DNA of 64,000 nucleotides from NCBI RefSeq assembly GCF_003030465.1, contig NZ_CP028339.1:1736001-1800000 (forward strand). The letters are read 5' to 3'. The position numbers and the translations under genes are program-made. Source of the stretch: Thauera aromatica K172. Its GTDB lineage: Bacteria; Pseudomonadota; Gammaproteobacteria; Burkholderiales; Rhodocyclaceae. The notes beneath the pieces were generated by a model. It did not search any database, was not told the origin of the DNA, and saw only the letters and a list, made by a program, of their open reading frames with translations. Positions 26,927 to 36,941 of this stretch are shown one piece after another (the stretch's first letter is position 1; the number at the start of each line of letters is the position of its first letter).

Positions 26927-27427
26927 TCAGTCGTCATCGCGGTGGCCGCGGCACTGCGCCCACAGCATCAGCACGACGCCGACGGTGATGGCCGAGTCGG
27001 CCAGGTTGAACGCCGGCCAGCTGTAGCCGGCGTAGTGGAAATGCAGGAAGTCGACCACCGCGCCATGCACCAGGCGGTCGTAAACGTTGCCCAGCGCGCC
27101 GCCGATGACCAGTGCGAAGGCGGCCGGCAGCAGCCTTTCGTGGCGGTGCCGGTGCATCAGCACCAGCAGCCAGGTGCAGATGCTCATCGCCAGCACGGTG
27201 AAGAACCAGCGCTGCCAGCCGCCGTGGGTGGCGAGGAAGCTGAAGGCGGCGCCGGGGTTGAACACCAGCACCAGATCGAAGAAGCCGGTCACCGGCACGA
27301 CCTGGCCGAGGTGCAGGTTCGCCAGCACCAGCTGCTTCGTGGCCTGGTCGAGTACGCCGACCGCTGCCGCCAGGATCAGCCAGGGCAGCAGCAAGGCCAG
27401 CGCGCCGCGTCCGGCGTCGGGCTTCAT
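26927..27427 (-). CDS. lspA: Lipoprotein signal peptidase
   Basis: Inner-membrane aspartyl protease that removes prolipoprotein signal peptides. 166 residues and four spans. Conserved boxes: [45 protein letters not shown] (first catalytic Asp) and [14 protein letters not shown] (second catalytic Asp). The frame also has ATGs at 27469 and 27448 that would overlap ileS; I chose 27427, 13 nt after the ileS stop, because GAAGG precedes it. Confidence 0.93.
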   Translation of the reverse strand: MKPDAGRGALALLLPWLILAAAVGVLDQATKQLVLANLHLGQVVPVTGFFDLVLVFNPGAAFSFLATHGGWQRWFFTVLAMSICTWLLVLMHRHRHERLLPAAFALVIGGALGNVYDRLVHGAVVDFLHFHYAGYSWPAFNLADSAITVGVVLMLWAQCRGHRDDD

Positions 27428-27440
27428 CGCCTTCACCGCC

Positions 27441-30278
27441 TCAGGCATGGGTGCGGGTTTCGCCGTCACCGAACAGGTTGCTCGCGCAGCGTCCGCACAG
27501 GGCAGGATGCTCGGCGTCGCTGCCCACCGATTCGACGTAGTGCCAGCAGCGCTCGCACTTTTGCGCCGCCGCCGGGCGAGCGACGATGCGCTCGTCCTCG
27601 GGGCTGGCGGCCACGGCCAGGGTCGCGGCCGAGGTCATGGTGACGAAGCGCAGATCCTCGCCCAGGCTGGCGAGCGCGGCATGCTTGTCGGCGCTCAGGG
27701 ACAGGGCCAGCTCGGCCTGCAGCGAGGAGCCGACCTTGCCTTCGGCGCGCAGCGCTTCGATTACCTTGAGCGCCTCGGCGCGCACCGCACGGATGGCCTC
27801 CCAGCGCGCGATCAGTCCCGCTTCACCTTCCTGCGCCGGCAGGGCGTGGAAAGAGTGCAGCATCACGCTGTCCGGTTCGTCGCCGCCCGGGGTGAGCACC
27901 GCCCAGGCCTCTTCGGCCGTGAAGGCCAAAATCGGCGCCATCAGCTTCACCAGCGTCTGGGTGATGTGCCACAGCGCGGTCTGCGCGGCGCGGCGCGGCA
28001 GGCTGCCGGCGGCGGTGGTGTACAGGCGGTCCTTGAGGATGTCGAGATAGAAGGCGCCCAGGTCTTCGGCGCAGAACACCTGCAGCGCCTGGACGATGCG
28101 GTGGAACTCGAACTTCGCATAGTCGGCCTCGACCTGCTGGGCGAGGCGGCGGGTGAAGGCGAGTGCGTAGCGGTCGATGTCGAGCCACTGCGCGAGCGGC
28201 ACCGCGTCCTTCGCGATGTCGAAGTCGGCGGTGTTGGCGAGCAGAAAGCGCAGGGTGTTGCGGATGCGGCGATAGACTTCGACCACGCGGTCGAGGATCT
28301 CCTTGCTGATCGACAGCTCGCCCGAATAGTCGGTGGACGCGACCCACAGGCGCAGGATCTCGGCACCGAGCTTGCCGGTGACTTCCTGCGGCACGACGAC
28401 GTTGCCTAGCGACTTGCTCATCTTGCGCCCGGCACCATCGACCGCGAAGCCGTGGGTGAGCAGGCTGCGGTAGGGGGCGTGGCCGTCGATCGCGCTGCCG
28501 GTGAGTAGCGAGGAATGGAACCAGCCGCGGTGCTGGTCGGAGCCTTCGAGGTACATGTCGGCGCGCGGCCCCTGGGGGTGGCCGTCGTTGTGCGAGCCGC
28601 GCAGCACGTGCCAGTGGGTGGTGCCGGAGTCGAACCAGACGTCGAGGGTGTCGCTGATCTTGTCGTACTGGGGCGCTTCGTCGCCGAGCAGATCAGAAGC
28701 GTCGAGCCGGAACCAGGCTTCGATGCCTTCCTGCTCGACCCGGCGGGCGACTTCTTCCATCAGCTCGACGGTGCGCGGGTGCAGTTCGCCGCTCTCCTTG
28801 TGCAGGAAGAAGGGGATCGGCACGCCCCAGTTGCGCTGGCGCGAGATGCACCAGTCGGGACGGTTGGCGATCATCGCGTGCAGGCGGGCCTGCCCCCAGG
28901 CGGGGTAGAACTGGGTCGCCTCGACCGCGCGCAGTGCGCGCTCGCGCAGGGTGGAGCCGTCCGCGGCGACGCGGTCCATGCCGACGAACCACTGCGCGGT
29001 GGCGCGATAGACCAGCGGCGTCTTGTGGCGCCAGCAGTGCATGTAGCTGTGGGTGATCTTGCCGTTCGACAACAGCGCGCCGACTTCGGCGAGCTTGTCG
29101 ATGATCGCGGCGTTGGCTTTCCAGATGTTCATGCCGCCGAAGAACGGCAGTTCGGACACGTACTCGCCACCGCCCATCACGATCGACAGGATTTCCTCGT
29201 TGCTGCGGCCGTAGGCGCGCCAGGCGTTGAAGTCGTCCACGCCGTGCGCCGGGGCCGAGTGCACGATGCCGGTGCCGGCGTCGAGACCGACATAGTCGGC
29301 CAGGTAGACCGGCGAGGGACGGTCGTAGAACGGGTGGCGGAACTCGATGTGCTCGAGCGCCGCGCCTTTCGCGGTGGCGACGATGGTGCCTTCGAGCCGG
29401 TAGCGCTGGAGGGCGGATTCGACCAGATCCTTGGCGAGTACGAGCAGGCGCGCGCCGCCGTCCTCGAGCGTGACCTCGACGAGCGCGTAGTCGAACTCGG
29501 CATGGGCGTTGAGCGCCTGGTTGGCGGGGATCGTCCACGGCGTGGTGGTCCAGATCACCGCGGCGGCGGGCTTGTCGAGCCGGGCGAGGCCGAAGGCGGC
29601 GGCGAGTTTACGCAAATGAGTCCCGCCATCGGCATCCGATACCGGGAAGGCGACGTCGATCGTCGGTGACGGCTTGTCGGCGTATTCGACTTCGGCCTCG
29701 GCGAGCGCCGAGCCGCAGTCGAAGCACCAGTTCACCGGCTTGAGGCCCTTGAACACGTAGCCGTTTTTGGTCATTTCGGCGAGTGCGCGGATCTCGTTGG
29801 CCTCGTTGGCGAAATCCATCGTGCGATAGGGCTTGTCCCAGTCGCCGAGCACGCCGAGGCGGATGAAGTCGGCGCGCTGGATGTCGATCTGCTCGGCGGC
29901 GTAGGCGCGGCACAGCTCACGGACCTTGTCGGCGGGCAGGTTCTTGCCGTGGGTGACTTCGACCTTGTGCTCGATCGGCAGGCCGTGGCAGTCCCAGCCC
30001 GGCACGTAGGGCGCGTCGAAGCCAGCGAGGGTCTTCGAGCGGATGATGATGTCCTTGAGGATCTTGTTCAGCGCGTGGCCGATGTGCAGGCTGCCGTTGG
30101 CGTAGGGCGGGCCGTCGTGGAGCACGAACTTGGGTCGCCCCGCGCTGGCCTTGCGGATGCGCTGGTAGAGCTTCGTGCGCTGCCAGTCGGCGATCCAGTT
30201 CGGCTCGCGCTTGGGCAGATCGCCGCGCATCGGGAAGGACGTGTCGGGCAGGTTGAGCGTTTTACGGTAGTCGGCCAT
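27441..30278 (-). CDS. ileS: Isoleucine--tRNA ligase
   Basis: Class I aminoacyl-tRNA synthetase, 945 residues. The HIGH motif is in [20 protein letters not shown], the KMSKS motif in [12 protein letters not shown], and the C-terminal zinc finger is [24 protein letters not shown]-type (two Cys pairs). An editing (CP1) domain lies between. Second gene of the ribF-ileS-lspA-fkpB-ispH run. Confidence 0.98.
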   Translation of the reverse strand: MADYRKTLNLPDTSFPMRGDLPKREPNWIADWQRTKLYQRIRKASAGRPKFVLHDGPPYANGSLHIGHALNKILKDIIIRSKTLAGFDAPYVPGWDCHGLPIEHKVEVTHGKNLPADKVRELCRAYAAEQIDIQRADFIRLGVLGDWDKPYRTMDFANEANEIRALAEMTKNGYVFKGLKPVNWCFDCGSALAEAEVEYADKPSPTIDVAFPVSDADGGTHLRKLAAAFGLARLDKPAAAVIWTTTPWTIPANQALNAHAEFDYALVEVTLEDGGARLLVLAKDLVESALQRYRLEGTIVATAKGAALEHIEFRHPFYDRPSPVYLADYVGLDAGTGIVHSAPAHGVDDFNAWRAYGRSNEEILSIVMGGGEYVSELPFFGGMNIWKANAAIIDKLAEVGALLSNGKITHSYMHCWRHKTPLVYRATAQWFVGMDRVAADGSTLRERALRAVEATQFYPAWGQARLHAMIANRPDWCISRQRNWGVPIPFFLHKESGELHPRTVELMEEVARRVEQEGIEAWFRLDASDLLGDEAPQYDKISDTLDVWFDSGTTHWHVLRGSHNDGHPQGPRADMYLEGSDQHRGWFHSSLLTGSAIDGHAPYRSLLTHGFAVDGAGRKMSKSLGNVVVPQEVTGKLGAEILRLWVASTDYSGELSISKEILDRVVEVYRRIRNTLRFLLANTADFDIAKDAVPLAQWLDIDRYALAFTRRLAQQVEADYAKFEFHRIVQALQVFCAEDLGAFYLDILKDRLYTTAAGSLPRRAAQTALWHITQTLVKLMAPILAFTAEEAWAVLTPGGDEPDSVMLHSFHALPAQEGEAGLIARWEAIRAVRAEALKVIEALRAEGKVGSSLQAELALSLSADKHAALASLGEDLRFVTMTSAATLAVAASPEDERIVARPAAAQKCERCWHYVESVGSDAEHPALCGRCASNLFGDGETRTHA

Positions 30279-30317
30279 GGCGGGAAAGAGGTCGGTTGGA
30301 ACGTTGCAGGGCCCGGT

Positions 30318-31262
30318 TCAGGCCTGCAGCCGGTCGGGGTTGTCCTGGAGCCACTGGCGGGCGGTGGCGGCATCGGCGGCGATTTGTGCGCGCAGGGCGT
30401 CGAGCGAATCGAAACGGCGTTCCGCGCGCAGCTTGTGCAGGAAATGGACGCGGATGTGCGCGCCGTAGCAGTCCCGCGTCCAGTTGAACAGGTGGACTTC
30501 GAGGCGGGCGCGACCGTTGGCCGTCACCGTCGGGCGCAGGCCGATATTGGCGACGCCGGCGATGGGGGCGGCGGCCAGCCCTTCGACGCCGACCGCATAG
30601 ACGCCGGTGAGCGGCGGCAGGCGGTGCTTCATCTGGATGTTGGCGGTCGGAAAGCCGAGCTGGCGACCGAGCTTGTCGCCGTGGCTCACCCGCCCGGCGA
30701 TGCTGTAGGGGCGGCCGAGGAGGCGGGCGGCGCGGGCGAGGTCGGCTTCGGCCAGCGCGCTACGGACCGCCGAGCTGGAGACGCGCTCGCCGTCGACGGA
30801 GAGGGTGGGCATCGATTCGACACCGAAGCCGAGGCGGCGGCCGGCTTCCTGCAGCATCGCGAAGTCGCCCTGGCGGCGCGCGCCGAAACGGAAGTCGTCA
30901 CCGATGAAGAGGTGGCGCACGCCCAGTCCATGCACCAGGGTGTCGTCGATGAAGCTTTGTGCGTTCTGTGCCGCGAAGCGGGCGTCGAAGCGGCAAACGT
31001 GGGTGCGGTCCACCCCCGCGGCGCCCAGCAGCAGCAGCTTTTCGCGCAGCGAGGCGAGGCGTGCGGGGGCATCGGCCGGGCTGAAGTATTCGCGCGGATG
31101 GGGTTCGAACGTGAGCACCACCGCCGGCAGGCCGAGGGCGCGGGCTTTTTCGGTCAGCAGTGCGAGCAGGGCCTGATGGCCGAGGTGGAGGCCATCGAAG
31201 TTGCCGATGGTGAGCACCGTCGCCGTGTCGGCCTGCTCGGGGATTCCGCGGTGAACCTGCAT
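30318..31262 (-). CDS. ribF: Bifunctional riboflavin kinase / FAD synthetase
   Basis: Makes FMN and FAD from riboflavin. 314 residues. The N-terminal adenylyltransferase has TIGNFDGLHLGHQALL and the FIGDDFRFG motif; the C-terminal kinase has GRPYSIAGRVSHGDKLGRQLGFPTAN. On the minus strand a TATAAT lies just upstream at 31284-31289, a possible -10, but I see no matching -35. First gene of the run through ispH. Confidence 0.97.
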   Translation of the reverse strand: MQVHRGIPEQADTATVLTIGNFDGLHLGHQALLALLTEKARALGLPAVVLTFEPHPREYFSPADAPARLASLREKLLLLGAAGVDRTHVCRFDARFAAQNAQSFIDDTLVHGLGVRHLFIGDDFRFGARRQGDFAMLQEAGRRLGFGVESMPTLSVDGERVSSSAVRSALAEADLARAARLLGRPYSIAGRVSHGDKLGRQLGFPTANIQMKHRLPPLTGVYAVGVEGLAAAPIAGVANIGLRPTVTANGRARLEVHLFNWTRDCYGAHIRVHFLHKLRAERRFDSLDALRAQIAADAATARQWLQDNPDRLQA

Positions 31263-31297
31263 GAACGCCTGACAAAAGCCAGGATTATAACGACAAA

Positions 31298-31313
31298 GCC
31301 CGCTTCTGCGGGC
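31298..31313 (-). terminator. Possible terminator after the amidase gene
   Basis: GCCCGC-AGAA-GCGGGC hairpin on the minus strand followed by TTTGTCGTT, about 78 nt past the amidase stop and just before the ribF promoter region. The stem is short (6 bp) and the T run imperfect, so this is a weak call. Confidence 0.5.
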
Positions 31314-31390
31314 CTGGCGCTTGCGGGCTGGAGGGCGATCCGGGGATGCGGATACGCCGGGCGCGGTGGGGCGGTGGCGGGCGGCGAACG

Positions 31391-32758
31391 CTAACCGAGG
31401 CGGGCGACGCGGGTCGGGGTGGCCGGTGCGTGATCCTGGAAGTAGCGCTGGATGCCGCGCAGCAGCGCGTCGGCCATTTTGTCCTGGTAGTCCTCGTCGT
31501 TCAGGCGGCGCTCTTCCCGCGGGTTGCTGATGAAGGCGGTTTCGACCAGCACCGAAGGAATGTCGGGGGCGCGCAGCACGGCGAAGCCGGCCTGTTCGAC
31601 TTCGGGCTTGTGCAGACGGTTGATCGTGCCCAGTTCGCCGAGCATGGCGCGGCCGAGCTTGAAACTGTCGTTGATCGTCGCCGTCTGCGACAGATCGAGC
31701 AGGGTGCGGGCGATGTGCCCGTCCTGGCCGGCAAGATTGACGCCGCCGACGAGGTCGGCGTCGTTTTCCTTCTGCGCCAGCCAGCGCGCGGCGGAACTCG
31801 AGGCGCCGCGTTCGGACAGGACGTACACCGAGCTGCCGTTCGCTTCCGGGCGGACGAAGGCATCGGCGTGGATCGACACGAACAGGTCGGCGCGCACCCG
31901 GCGCGCGCGCGTCACGCGCTGGTGCAGCGGCACGAAGTAGTCGCCGTCGCGGGTGAGCACCGCACGCATGCCGGGCGCCGCGTCGATCTTGCGTTTCAGG
32001 CGGCGGGCGATCGAAAGTGTGACGTTCTTCTCGTAGCTGCCGCCGCGGCCGACGGCGCCCGGGTCTTCGCCACCGTGGCCGGCATCGAGCACCACCGTGT
32101 ACAGGCGATCGACCTCGGGTCCCTTGGTGCGCGCGGGCGGGCGCGATTCGGTGCGCGCGACCGGAGCGGCGTCCCCGCCGGCGTCGCCCAGTGCTGCGTC
32201 CAGCGGCGAATCCTTCAGGATCAGCGCCATCAGGGGGTCGTGCTCTTCGGTCGAGTGGAGGTCGAGCACCAGGCGATGGCCGTAATCGCCGACCGGCGCG
32301 AGAGTGAAGACTTGCGGATCGACCGGTTTTTTCAAATCGACCACCATCCGCACCACGCCGGGGCGGTTCTGCCCGGCGCGGATCAGGCGGATGTAAGGGT
32401 CGGAGTCGAGCACTTTGGATGGCAGCGACTGAAGCACGCTGTCGAGCCGGACGCCTTCGAGATCGACCACCAGGCGGTCGGGGTCCTGCACCAGCATGTG
32501 GCTGAAGCGCAACTCGGCTGCACCTTCGAGGGTGATCCGGGTGTACTCGGGGGATGGCCAGACGCGCACCGCGAGCAGGCTCGCCGGGGCCGCGTGGCCG
32601 AGCGGGCTCACCATCAGCGCGAGCGTGGCGCCGGCGAACTTGAGCAGTTCGCGGCGACTCAGGCCGCGGTCCAGCGGCGCGCCTTCCGGGTCATGGCTCA
32701 GGTCGTCCCGGGCGCCGGGTCCGCGCCCCGTAGTGCTTTCACCAGTTCGATCACGCAT
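31391..32758 (-). CDS. amiC: N-acetylmuramoyl-L-alanine amidase (AmiC type)
   Basis: 455-residue periplasmic zinc amidase that cleaves the stem peptide from peptidoglycan during cell separation. A twin-arginine signal is visible (SRRELLKFAGATLALM, about residues 34-49). The AMIN domain follows (VRVWPSPEYTRITLEG ... RLVLDLHS), then the Amidase_3 domain with VVLDAGHGGEDPGAVG (zinc His), ADLFVSIHADAF (zinc His) and SVLVETAFISNPREE (catalytic Glu). The ATG at 32758 overlaps tsaE by 61 bp; no other ATG lies before the Tat motif, so this start may be slightly long. Downstream of tsaE as in many Proteobacteria. Confidence 0.93.
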   Translation of the reverse strand: MRDRTGESTTGRGPGARDDLSHDPEGAPLDRGLSRRELLKFAGATLALMVSPLGHAAPASLLAVRVWPSPEYTRITLEGAAELRFSHMLVQDPDRLVVDLEGVRLDSVLQSLPSKVLDSDPYIRLIRAGQNRPGVVRMVVDLKKPVDPQVFTLAPVGDYGHRLVLDLHSTEEHDPLMALILKDSPLDAALGDAGGDAAPVARTESRPPARTKGPEVDRLYTVVLDAGHGGEDPGAVGRGGSYEKNVTLSIARRLKRKIDAAPGMRAVLTRDGDYFVPLHQRVTRARRVRADLFVSIHADAFVRPEANGSSVYVLSERGASSSAARWLAQKENDADLVGGVNLAGQDGHIARTLLDLSQTATINDSFKLGRAMLGELGTINRLHKPEVEQAGFAVLRAPDIPSVLVETAFISNPREERRLNDEDYQDKMADALLRGIQRYFQDHAPATPTRVARLG

Positions 32759-33228
32759 GTCCGCCCCGCTTCAGTGTTGCCGCTGATTTCCGCAAACCGC
32801 CCGCTCCCCTCGGCATCCAGGCGAATTTCGATGTCCGCCACGGGCAGGTAGGGCGCGGCTTTGTCCGGCCACTCCACGATGCATGTCCCCTGCCCGGAAA
32901 AGTATTCGTCCAGCCCTGCGTCCAGGTATTCTTCTGGCGAGTTGAAGCGATAAAAATCAAAGTGATATAAGTCTAATCTAGAAACGACGTAAGGTTCAAT
33001 CAAGGTATATGTCGGACTCTTGACCTTTCCGGCGTGACCGAGGCCGCGCAGCAGCCCGCGGGTGAGGGTGGTTTTGCCCATGCCGAGGTCGCCCTGCAGC
33101 CAGATGTGCAGGCCGGGGACGAGCACCGTGGCCAGCGCCGCACCGAGGGCTTCGGTGTCGGTTTCGGCCGGCAAGTGCGTGCGCAGGCGGGCGCCGTTAT
33201 CATCAGGGGCTTGAATCGACTCGATCAT
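32698..33228 (-). CDS. tsaE: tRNA threonylcarbamoyladenosine biosynthesis ATPase
   Basis: P-loop ATPase required with TsaB/TsaD for the t6A modification of ANN-decoding tRNAs. 176 residues. Walker A LQGDLGMGKTTLTRG, then VKSPTYTLIEPY, DLYHFDFYRFNSPEEYLDAGLDEYF and CIVEWPDKAAPYLP, all diagnostic. The ATG is at 33228, only 15 nt from the divergent queG start. A much longer frame upstream is antisense to queG and not real. Confidence 0.94.
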   Translation of the reverse strand: MIESIQAPDDNGARLRTHLPAETDTEALGAALATVLVPGLHIWLQGDLGMGKTTLTRGLLRGLGHAGKVKSPTYTLIEPYVVSRLDLYHFDFYRFNSPEEYLDAGLDEYFSGQGTCIVEWPDKAAPYLPVADIEIRLDAEGSGRFAEISGNTEAGRTCVIELVKALRGADPAPGTT

Positions 33229-33243
33229 GGGAACCTCGTGGGG

Positions 33244-34392
33244 ATGGCGGCAGGGCTGGGGGGCGATACGGACAACGGCGTGGACAACAATGCGGGCGAA
33301 CCTGCGGGCAATCGGCTCCGGCTCGACGCTGCAGGTCTTGTTGCGCGGATCAGACAGTGGGGGCAGGCGCTGGGTTTTTCCGCGATCGGCGTGGGCGGGA
33401 CCGATCTGTCCGGCGCCGAGCCGGGGCTGGCGGCCTGGGTCGAGGCCGGCTTTCACGGCGACATGGATTATATGGCGCGCCATGGCATGAAGCGCGCCCG
33501 TGCGGCCGAACTGGTGCCCGGCACCCTGCGCGTGATCAGTGCGCGCATGGACTACTGGCCGGATGCCGCGCCGGCCCAGGCGGTGCTGGATGATCCGGCG
33601 CGGGCCTACGTGTCGCGCTATGCGCTGGGGCGGGACTACCACAAGGTGCTGCGCGCGCGCCTGCAAAAACTCGCCGAGCGCATCGCGGCTGAAACGGCCC
33701 ACCAGTACCGGGTGTTCACCGACTCCGCGCCGGTGCTGGAGGTGGAGCATGCCAGCCGCAACGGCCTGGGCTGGCGCGGCAAGCACACTTTGCTGCTCGA
33801 TCGTGCGGCCGGCTCCTGGTTCTTCCTCGGTGAAATCTTCACCGACCTGCCGCTCCCGCTCGATCCGCCGGTCGCGCCGCACTGCGGCCGCTGCAGCGCC
33901 TGCATCGATGCCTGTCCCACCGGCGCCATCGTCGCGCCCTACCGGGTCGATGCGCGGCGCTGCATCTCCTATCTCACCATCGAGCTGCACGGCGCGATTC
34001 CCGAACCCCTGCGCCCGCTGCTGGGCAACCGCATCTATGGCTGCGACGACTGCCAGCTCGCCTGCCCGTGGAACCGCTTCGCCGGGTTGAGCTGCGAGCC
34101 GGATTTCACCCCGCGCCATGGGCTGGACGGCGCCACCCTGGCCGAGCTGTTCGCGTGGACCGCGGCCGATTTCGCCGAGCGCACTGCCGGCAGTCCGATC
34201 CATCGCATCGGCCACGAACGCTGGCTGCGCAACCTCGCGGTGGCGCTGGGCAATGCCCCCTCTGCTCCCGAAGTGCTGGCCGCGCTCGAGTCCCGCGCCG
34301 GCGACGACAGTGCGCTGGTGCGTGAGCACGTCGCCTGGGCGCGCGCCCGCCATCGCCGTAACGGCGCCACGGCGGAGGACGGGGCAGGCTAG
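33244..34392 (+). CDS. queG: Epoxyqueuosine reductase
   Basis: Cobalamin- and [4Fe-4S]-dependent enzyme for the last step of queuosine synthesis on tRNA. 382 residues. Conserved regions: LGFSAIGVGGTDL, WVEAGFHGDMDYMARH, ALGRDYHKVLRARL and GLGWRGKHTLLL, then two cluster motifs CGRCSACIDACPTGAI and GCDDCQLACPWNRF. The ATG at 33244 gives the family N-terminus; the frame is open upstream into the region antisense to tsaE. Confidence 0.95.
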   Translation: MAAGLGGDTDNGVDNNAGEPAGNRLRLDAAGLVARIRQWGQALGFSAIGVGGTDLSGAEPGLAAWVEAGFHGDMDYMARHGMKRARAAELVPGTLRVISARMDYWPDAAPAQAVLDDPARAYVSRYALGRDYHKVLRARLQKLAERIAAETAHQYRVFTDSAPVLEVEHASRNGLGWRGKHTLLLDRAAGSWFFLGEIFTDLPLPLDPPVAPHCGRCSACIDACPTGAIVAPYRVDARRCISYLTIELHGAIPEPLRPLLGNRIYGCDDCQLACPWNRFAGLSCEPDFTPRHGLDGATLAELFAWTAADFAERTAGSPIHRIGHERWLRNLAVALGNAPSAPEVLAALESRAGDDSALVREHVAWARARHRRNGATAEDGAG

Positions 34393-34422
34393 AATCCGGC
34401 TCCTGCACGCATCGGAAACGTC

Positions 34423-34623
34423 ATGGAAGATCGCATCGAAACGCTGGAAACCAAGCTGATGGCCGTCGAAGACCTGGTCGACGAACTCAATCGCACGGTC
34501 TGGCGCCAGCAGCAGGAGCTCGACCTGCTGCGCGAACAGGTGCGCCAGCTCGCCCAGCAGGTGAAAACAATCCAGCCGGCCAATCCGCTGCGTCCGGAAG
34601 ACGAGATCCCGCCGCATTGGTGA
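34423..34623 (+). CDS. slyX: SlyX family protein
   Basis: 66-residue coiled-coil protein: MEDRIETLETKLMAVEDLVD then QQQELDLLREQVRQLAQQV with clear heptads, ending in the Pro-rich PEDEIPPHW typical of SlyX (consensus ending ..PPHY). Function unknown. 30 nt after queG, likely the same transcript. Confidence 0.92.
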   Translation: MEDRIETLETKLMAVEDLVDELNRTVWRQQQELDLLREQVRQLAQQVKTIQPANPLRPEDEIPPHW

Positions 34624-34700
34624 CTTCTCCGCAGCCGGCCCGCGTTTCACTATCCGTGCTGCCGCAGGCTGCGGGCAGCCCCAACCCGAAGGAGGAACGC

Positions 34701-35177
34701 ATGACCTTGAAAACCGCCACCGCCCTGCTGGCCTTCGCCCTGACCCTGGGCATCAACGCGCATGCCGAAGAGGTCGGCAGCGTCGACACCGCCTTCAAGC
34801 TGATCGGGCGCAACCACCAGGTGGTGGTGGAAGTGTTCGATGACCCCAAGGTCAAGGGCGTGTCGTGCTATGTGTCGCGCGCCCGCACCGGCGGCATCAA
34901 GGGCAGCCTGGGACTGGCCGAAGACACTGCCGACGCTTCGGTCGCATGCCGCCAGGTGGGCGAAATCGCGTTCACCGAGGCGCTGCGCCAGCAGGAGGAG
35001 GTGTTCTCGCAGAGCGCCTCGATCCTGTTCAAGAAGATCCGCATCGTGCGCATGGCCGACGTCAAGCGCAACACCCTGGTGTATCTCGTGTACAGCGACA
35101 AGCTCATCGACGGCAGTCCGCAGAACAACGTCACTGCCGTTCCGCTGCCGCCCGGCCTGCCGCTGCGCATGCGCTGA
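34701..35177 (+). CDS. creA: CreA family periplasmic protein
   Basis: 158 residues. Signal peptide MTLKTATALLAFALTLGINA with cleavage near AHA/EE, then the CreA core: VGSVDTAFKLIGRNHQVVVEVFDDPKV, CYVSRARTGGIKGSLGLAEDTADASVAC, two conserved Cys that may form a disulfide. An ideal ribosome site AAGGAGG lies 6 nt before the ATG at 34701. Function of the family is unknown. Confidence 0.93.
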   Translation: MTLKTATALLAFALTLGINAHAEEVGSVDTAFKLIGRNHQVVVEVFDDPKVKGVSCYVSRARTGGIKGSLGLAEDTADASVACRQVGEIAFTEALRQQEEVFSQSASILFKKIRIVRMADVKRNTLVYLVYSDKLIDGSPQNNVTAVPLPPGLPLRMR

Positions 35178-35331
35178 GCGTCCGGCTGGCGCCGGGGCAA
35201 AACGTCGGCCCCCGGAGGCGAAACATCGGAGGTGAATCGCCGGACATTTGCCGCCGGTCAACGCAGCGAAAGGTCGGTCGTGGTCCGATTGGCGCCTTTG
35301 ATCACAACATGGCGTGTGGAGGAAAGCAGGC

Positions 35332-36780
35332 ATGGCGAAAGTGAAATTTTACGGTGGCGAGTCGGTTCCCCTTGAAATGCACAAGGTGCGCATCGTCCAG
35401 AAGCTCAACCTGCCGCCGGTGGAGCGCCGCCTGGAGGCGATCACCGAAGCGGGCAACAACACCTTCCTGCTGCGCAACGCCGATGTGTTCATGGACATGC
35501 TGACCGACAGCGGCGTGAACGCCATGAGCGACCAGCAGCAGGCGGCGATGATGATCGCCGACGACAGCTACGCCGGCAGCGCCACCTATACGCGCCTCGA
35601 GGCCAAGCTGCAGGACATCTTCGGCATGGACTACTTCCTGCCTGCCCACCAGGGCCGGGCCTGCGAGAACATCCTCGGCCAGGTGCTGGTGACGCCGGGC
35701 TCGGTGGTGCCGATGAACTACCACTTCACCACCACCAAGGCGCACATCACCCTCAACGGCGGCATCGTCGAGGAGCTCGTCTCCGATGCCGGCCTGGAAG
35801 TCGTCAGCGTCCACCCGTTCAAGGGCAACATGGACGTCGCCAAGCTGCAGGCCACGATCGGCAAGCACGGCGCCGACAAGATCGCCTTCGTGCGCATGGA
35901 GGCGGGCACCAACCTGATCGGCGGCCAGCCGTTCTCGCTCGAGAACCTCGCCGACATCCGCAAGGTCTGCGACCAGCACCGCCTGCTGCTGGTGCTCGAC
36001 GCCAGCCTGCTCGCCGACAACCTGCATTTCATCAAGAACCGCGAGGAAAGCTGCAAGGGGCTGAGCATCCGCGAGATCACCCGCAAGATGGCCGACCTGT
36101 GCGACCTCATCTACTTCTCCGCGCGCAAGCTCGGCTGCGCTCGCGGTGGCGGCATGTGCATGCGCAGCGAGGAACTGTACCGCCGCATGCGCGGGCTGGT
36201 TCCGCTGTACGAAGGCTTCCTCACCTACGGCGGCATGTCGGTGCGCGAAATGGAAGCGCTCACCGTCGGCCTCGAGGAGACCATGGACGAGGAGGTGATC
36301 AACCAGGGGCCGCAGTTCATCGGTTACATGGTCGATGAGCTGCAAAAACGCGACATCCCGGTGATCACCCCCGCCGGCGGCCTGGGCTGCCACATCAACG
36401 CGATGAAGTTCGTCGATCACATCCCGCAGGCCCAGTATCCGGCTGGCGCGCTGGCTTCGGCGCTGTACATCGCCGGCGGCATCCGCGGCATGGAGCGCGG
36501 CACCCTGTCCGAGCAGCGCGAACCCGACGGCAGCGAGATCTTCGCCAACATGGAGCTGGTCCGCCTGGCCCTGCCGCGGCGCGTGTTCACCCTGTCGCAG
36601 GTCAAGTACGCGGTCGATCGTCTCGAATGGCTGTACGCCAACCGCCGCATGATCGGCGGACTGGTGTTCACCGAGGAGCCGGAAATCCTGCGCTTCTTCT
36701 ACGGCCGCCTGGCGCCGGTGTCGAACTGGCAGGAAAAACTGGTTGCCAAGTTCCGCGAGGATTTCGGCGACAGCCTCTGA
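35332..36780 (+). CDS. Tryptophanase / tyrosine phenol-lyase family beta-eliminating lyase
   Basis: 482-residue PLP enzyme of the aromatic amino-acid beta-lyase family (TnaA 471, TPL about 456 residues). The Schiff-base Lys is Lys266 in IYFSARKLGCARGGGM, and the upstream PLP Asp is in LLVLDASLLADNLHFI. Also visible: LPAHQGRACENILGQVL (phosphate site), NYHFTTTKAHITLNGG, and AGGLGCHINAMKF near the end. GGAGGAA precedes the ATG at 35332. The exact substrate (Trp, Tyr or another beta-substituted amino acid) cannot be settled; the sequence around the Lys differs from the classical SGKKD of TnaA/TPL. No tna leader peptide or permease is adjacent. Confidence 0.85.
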   Translation: MAKVKFYGGESVPLEMHKVRIVQKLNLPPVERRLEAITEAGNNTFLLRNADVFMDMLTDSGVNAMSDQQQAAMMIADDSYAGSATYTRLEAKLQDIFGMDYFLPAHQGRACENILGQVLVTPGSVVPMNYHFTTTKAHITLNGGIVEELVSDAGLEVVSVHPFKGNMDVAKLQATIGKHGADKIAFVRMEAGTNLIGGQPFSLENLADIRKVCDQHRLLLVLDASLLADNLHFIKNREESCKGLSIREITRKMADLCDLIYFSARKLGCARGGGMCMRSEELYRRMRGLVPLYEGFLTYGGMSVREMEALTVGLEETMDEEVINQGPQFIGYMVDELQKRDIPVITPAGGLGCHINAMKFVDHIPQAQYPAGALASALYIAGGIRGMERGTLSEQREPDGSEIFANMELVRLALPRRVFTLSQVKYAVDRLEWLYANRRMIGGLVFTEEPEILRFFYGRLAPVSNWQEKLVAKFREDFGDSL

Positions 36781-36941
36781 GCCTTCCCCCGCCTGTGCCG
36801 GCATCCGCCCGGCGCAGGGTGCGGAATCGGCGAACGCGCAGCGTCATTGGCCTGCGCGTTCGTCCGTTTACGCTCCTTGCCGCGTGTTTCCCGGCCGTGT
36901 GTCGGCCGTTTGTCCCGGCAGGTGCCGGAGGAGACCACGCC

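Noticed and set aside
32698-34650. A 650-residue reading of the tsaE frame
   Set aside because: Upstream of 33228 it is antisense to queG; TsaE similarity begins at MIESIQAP.
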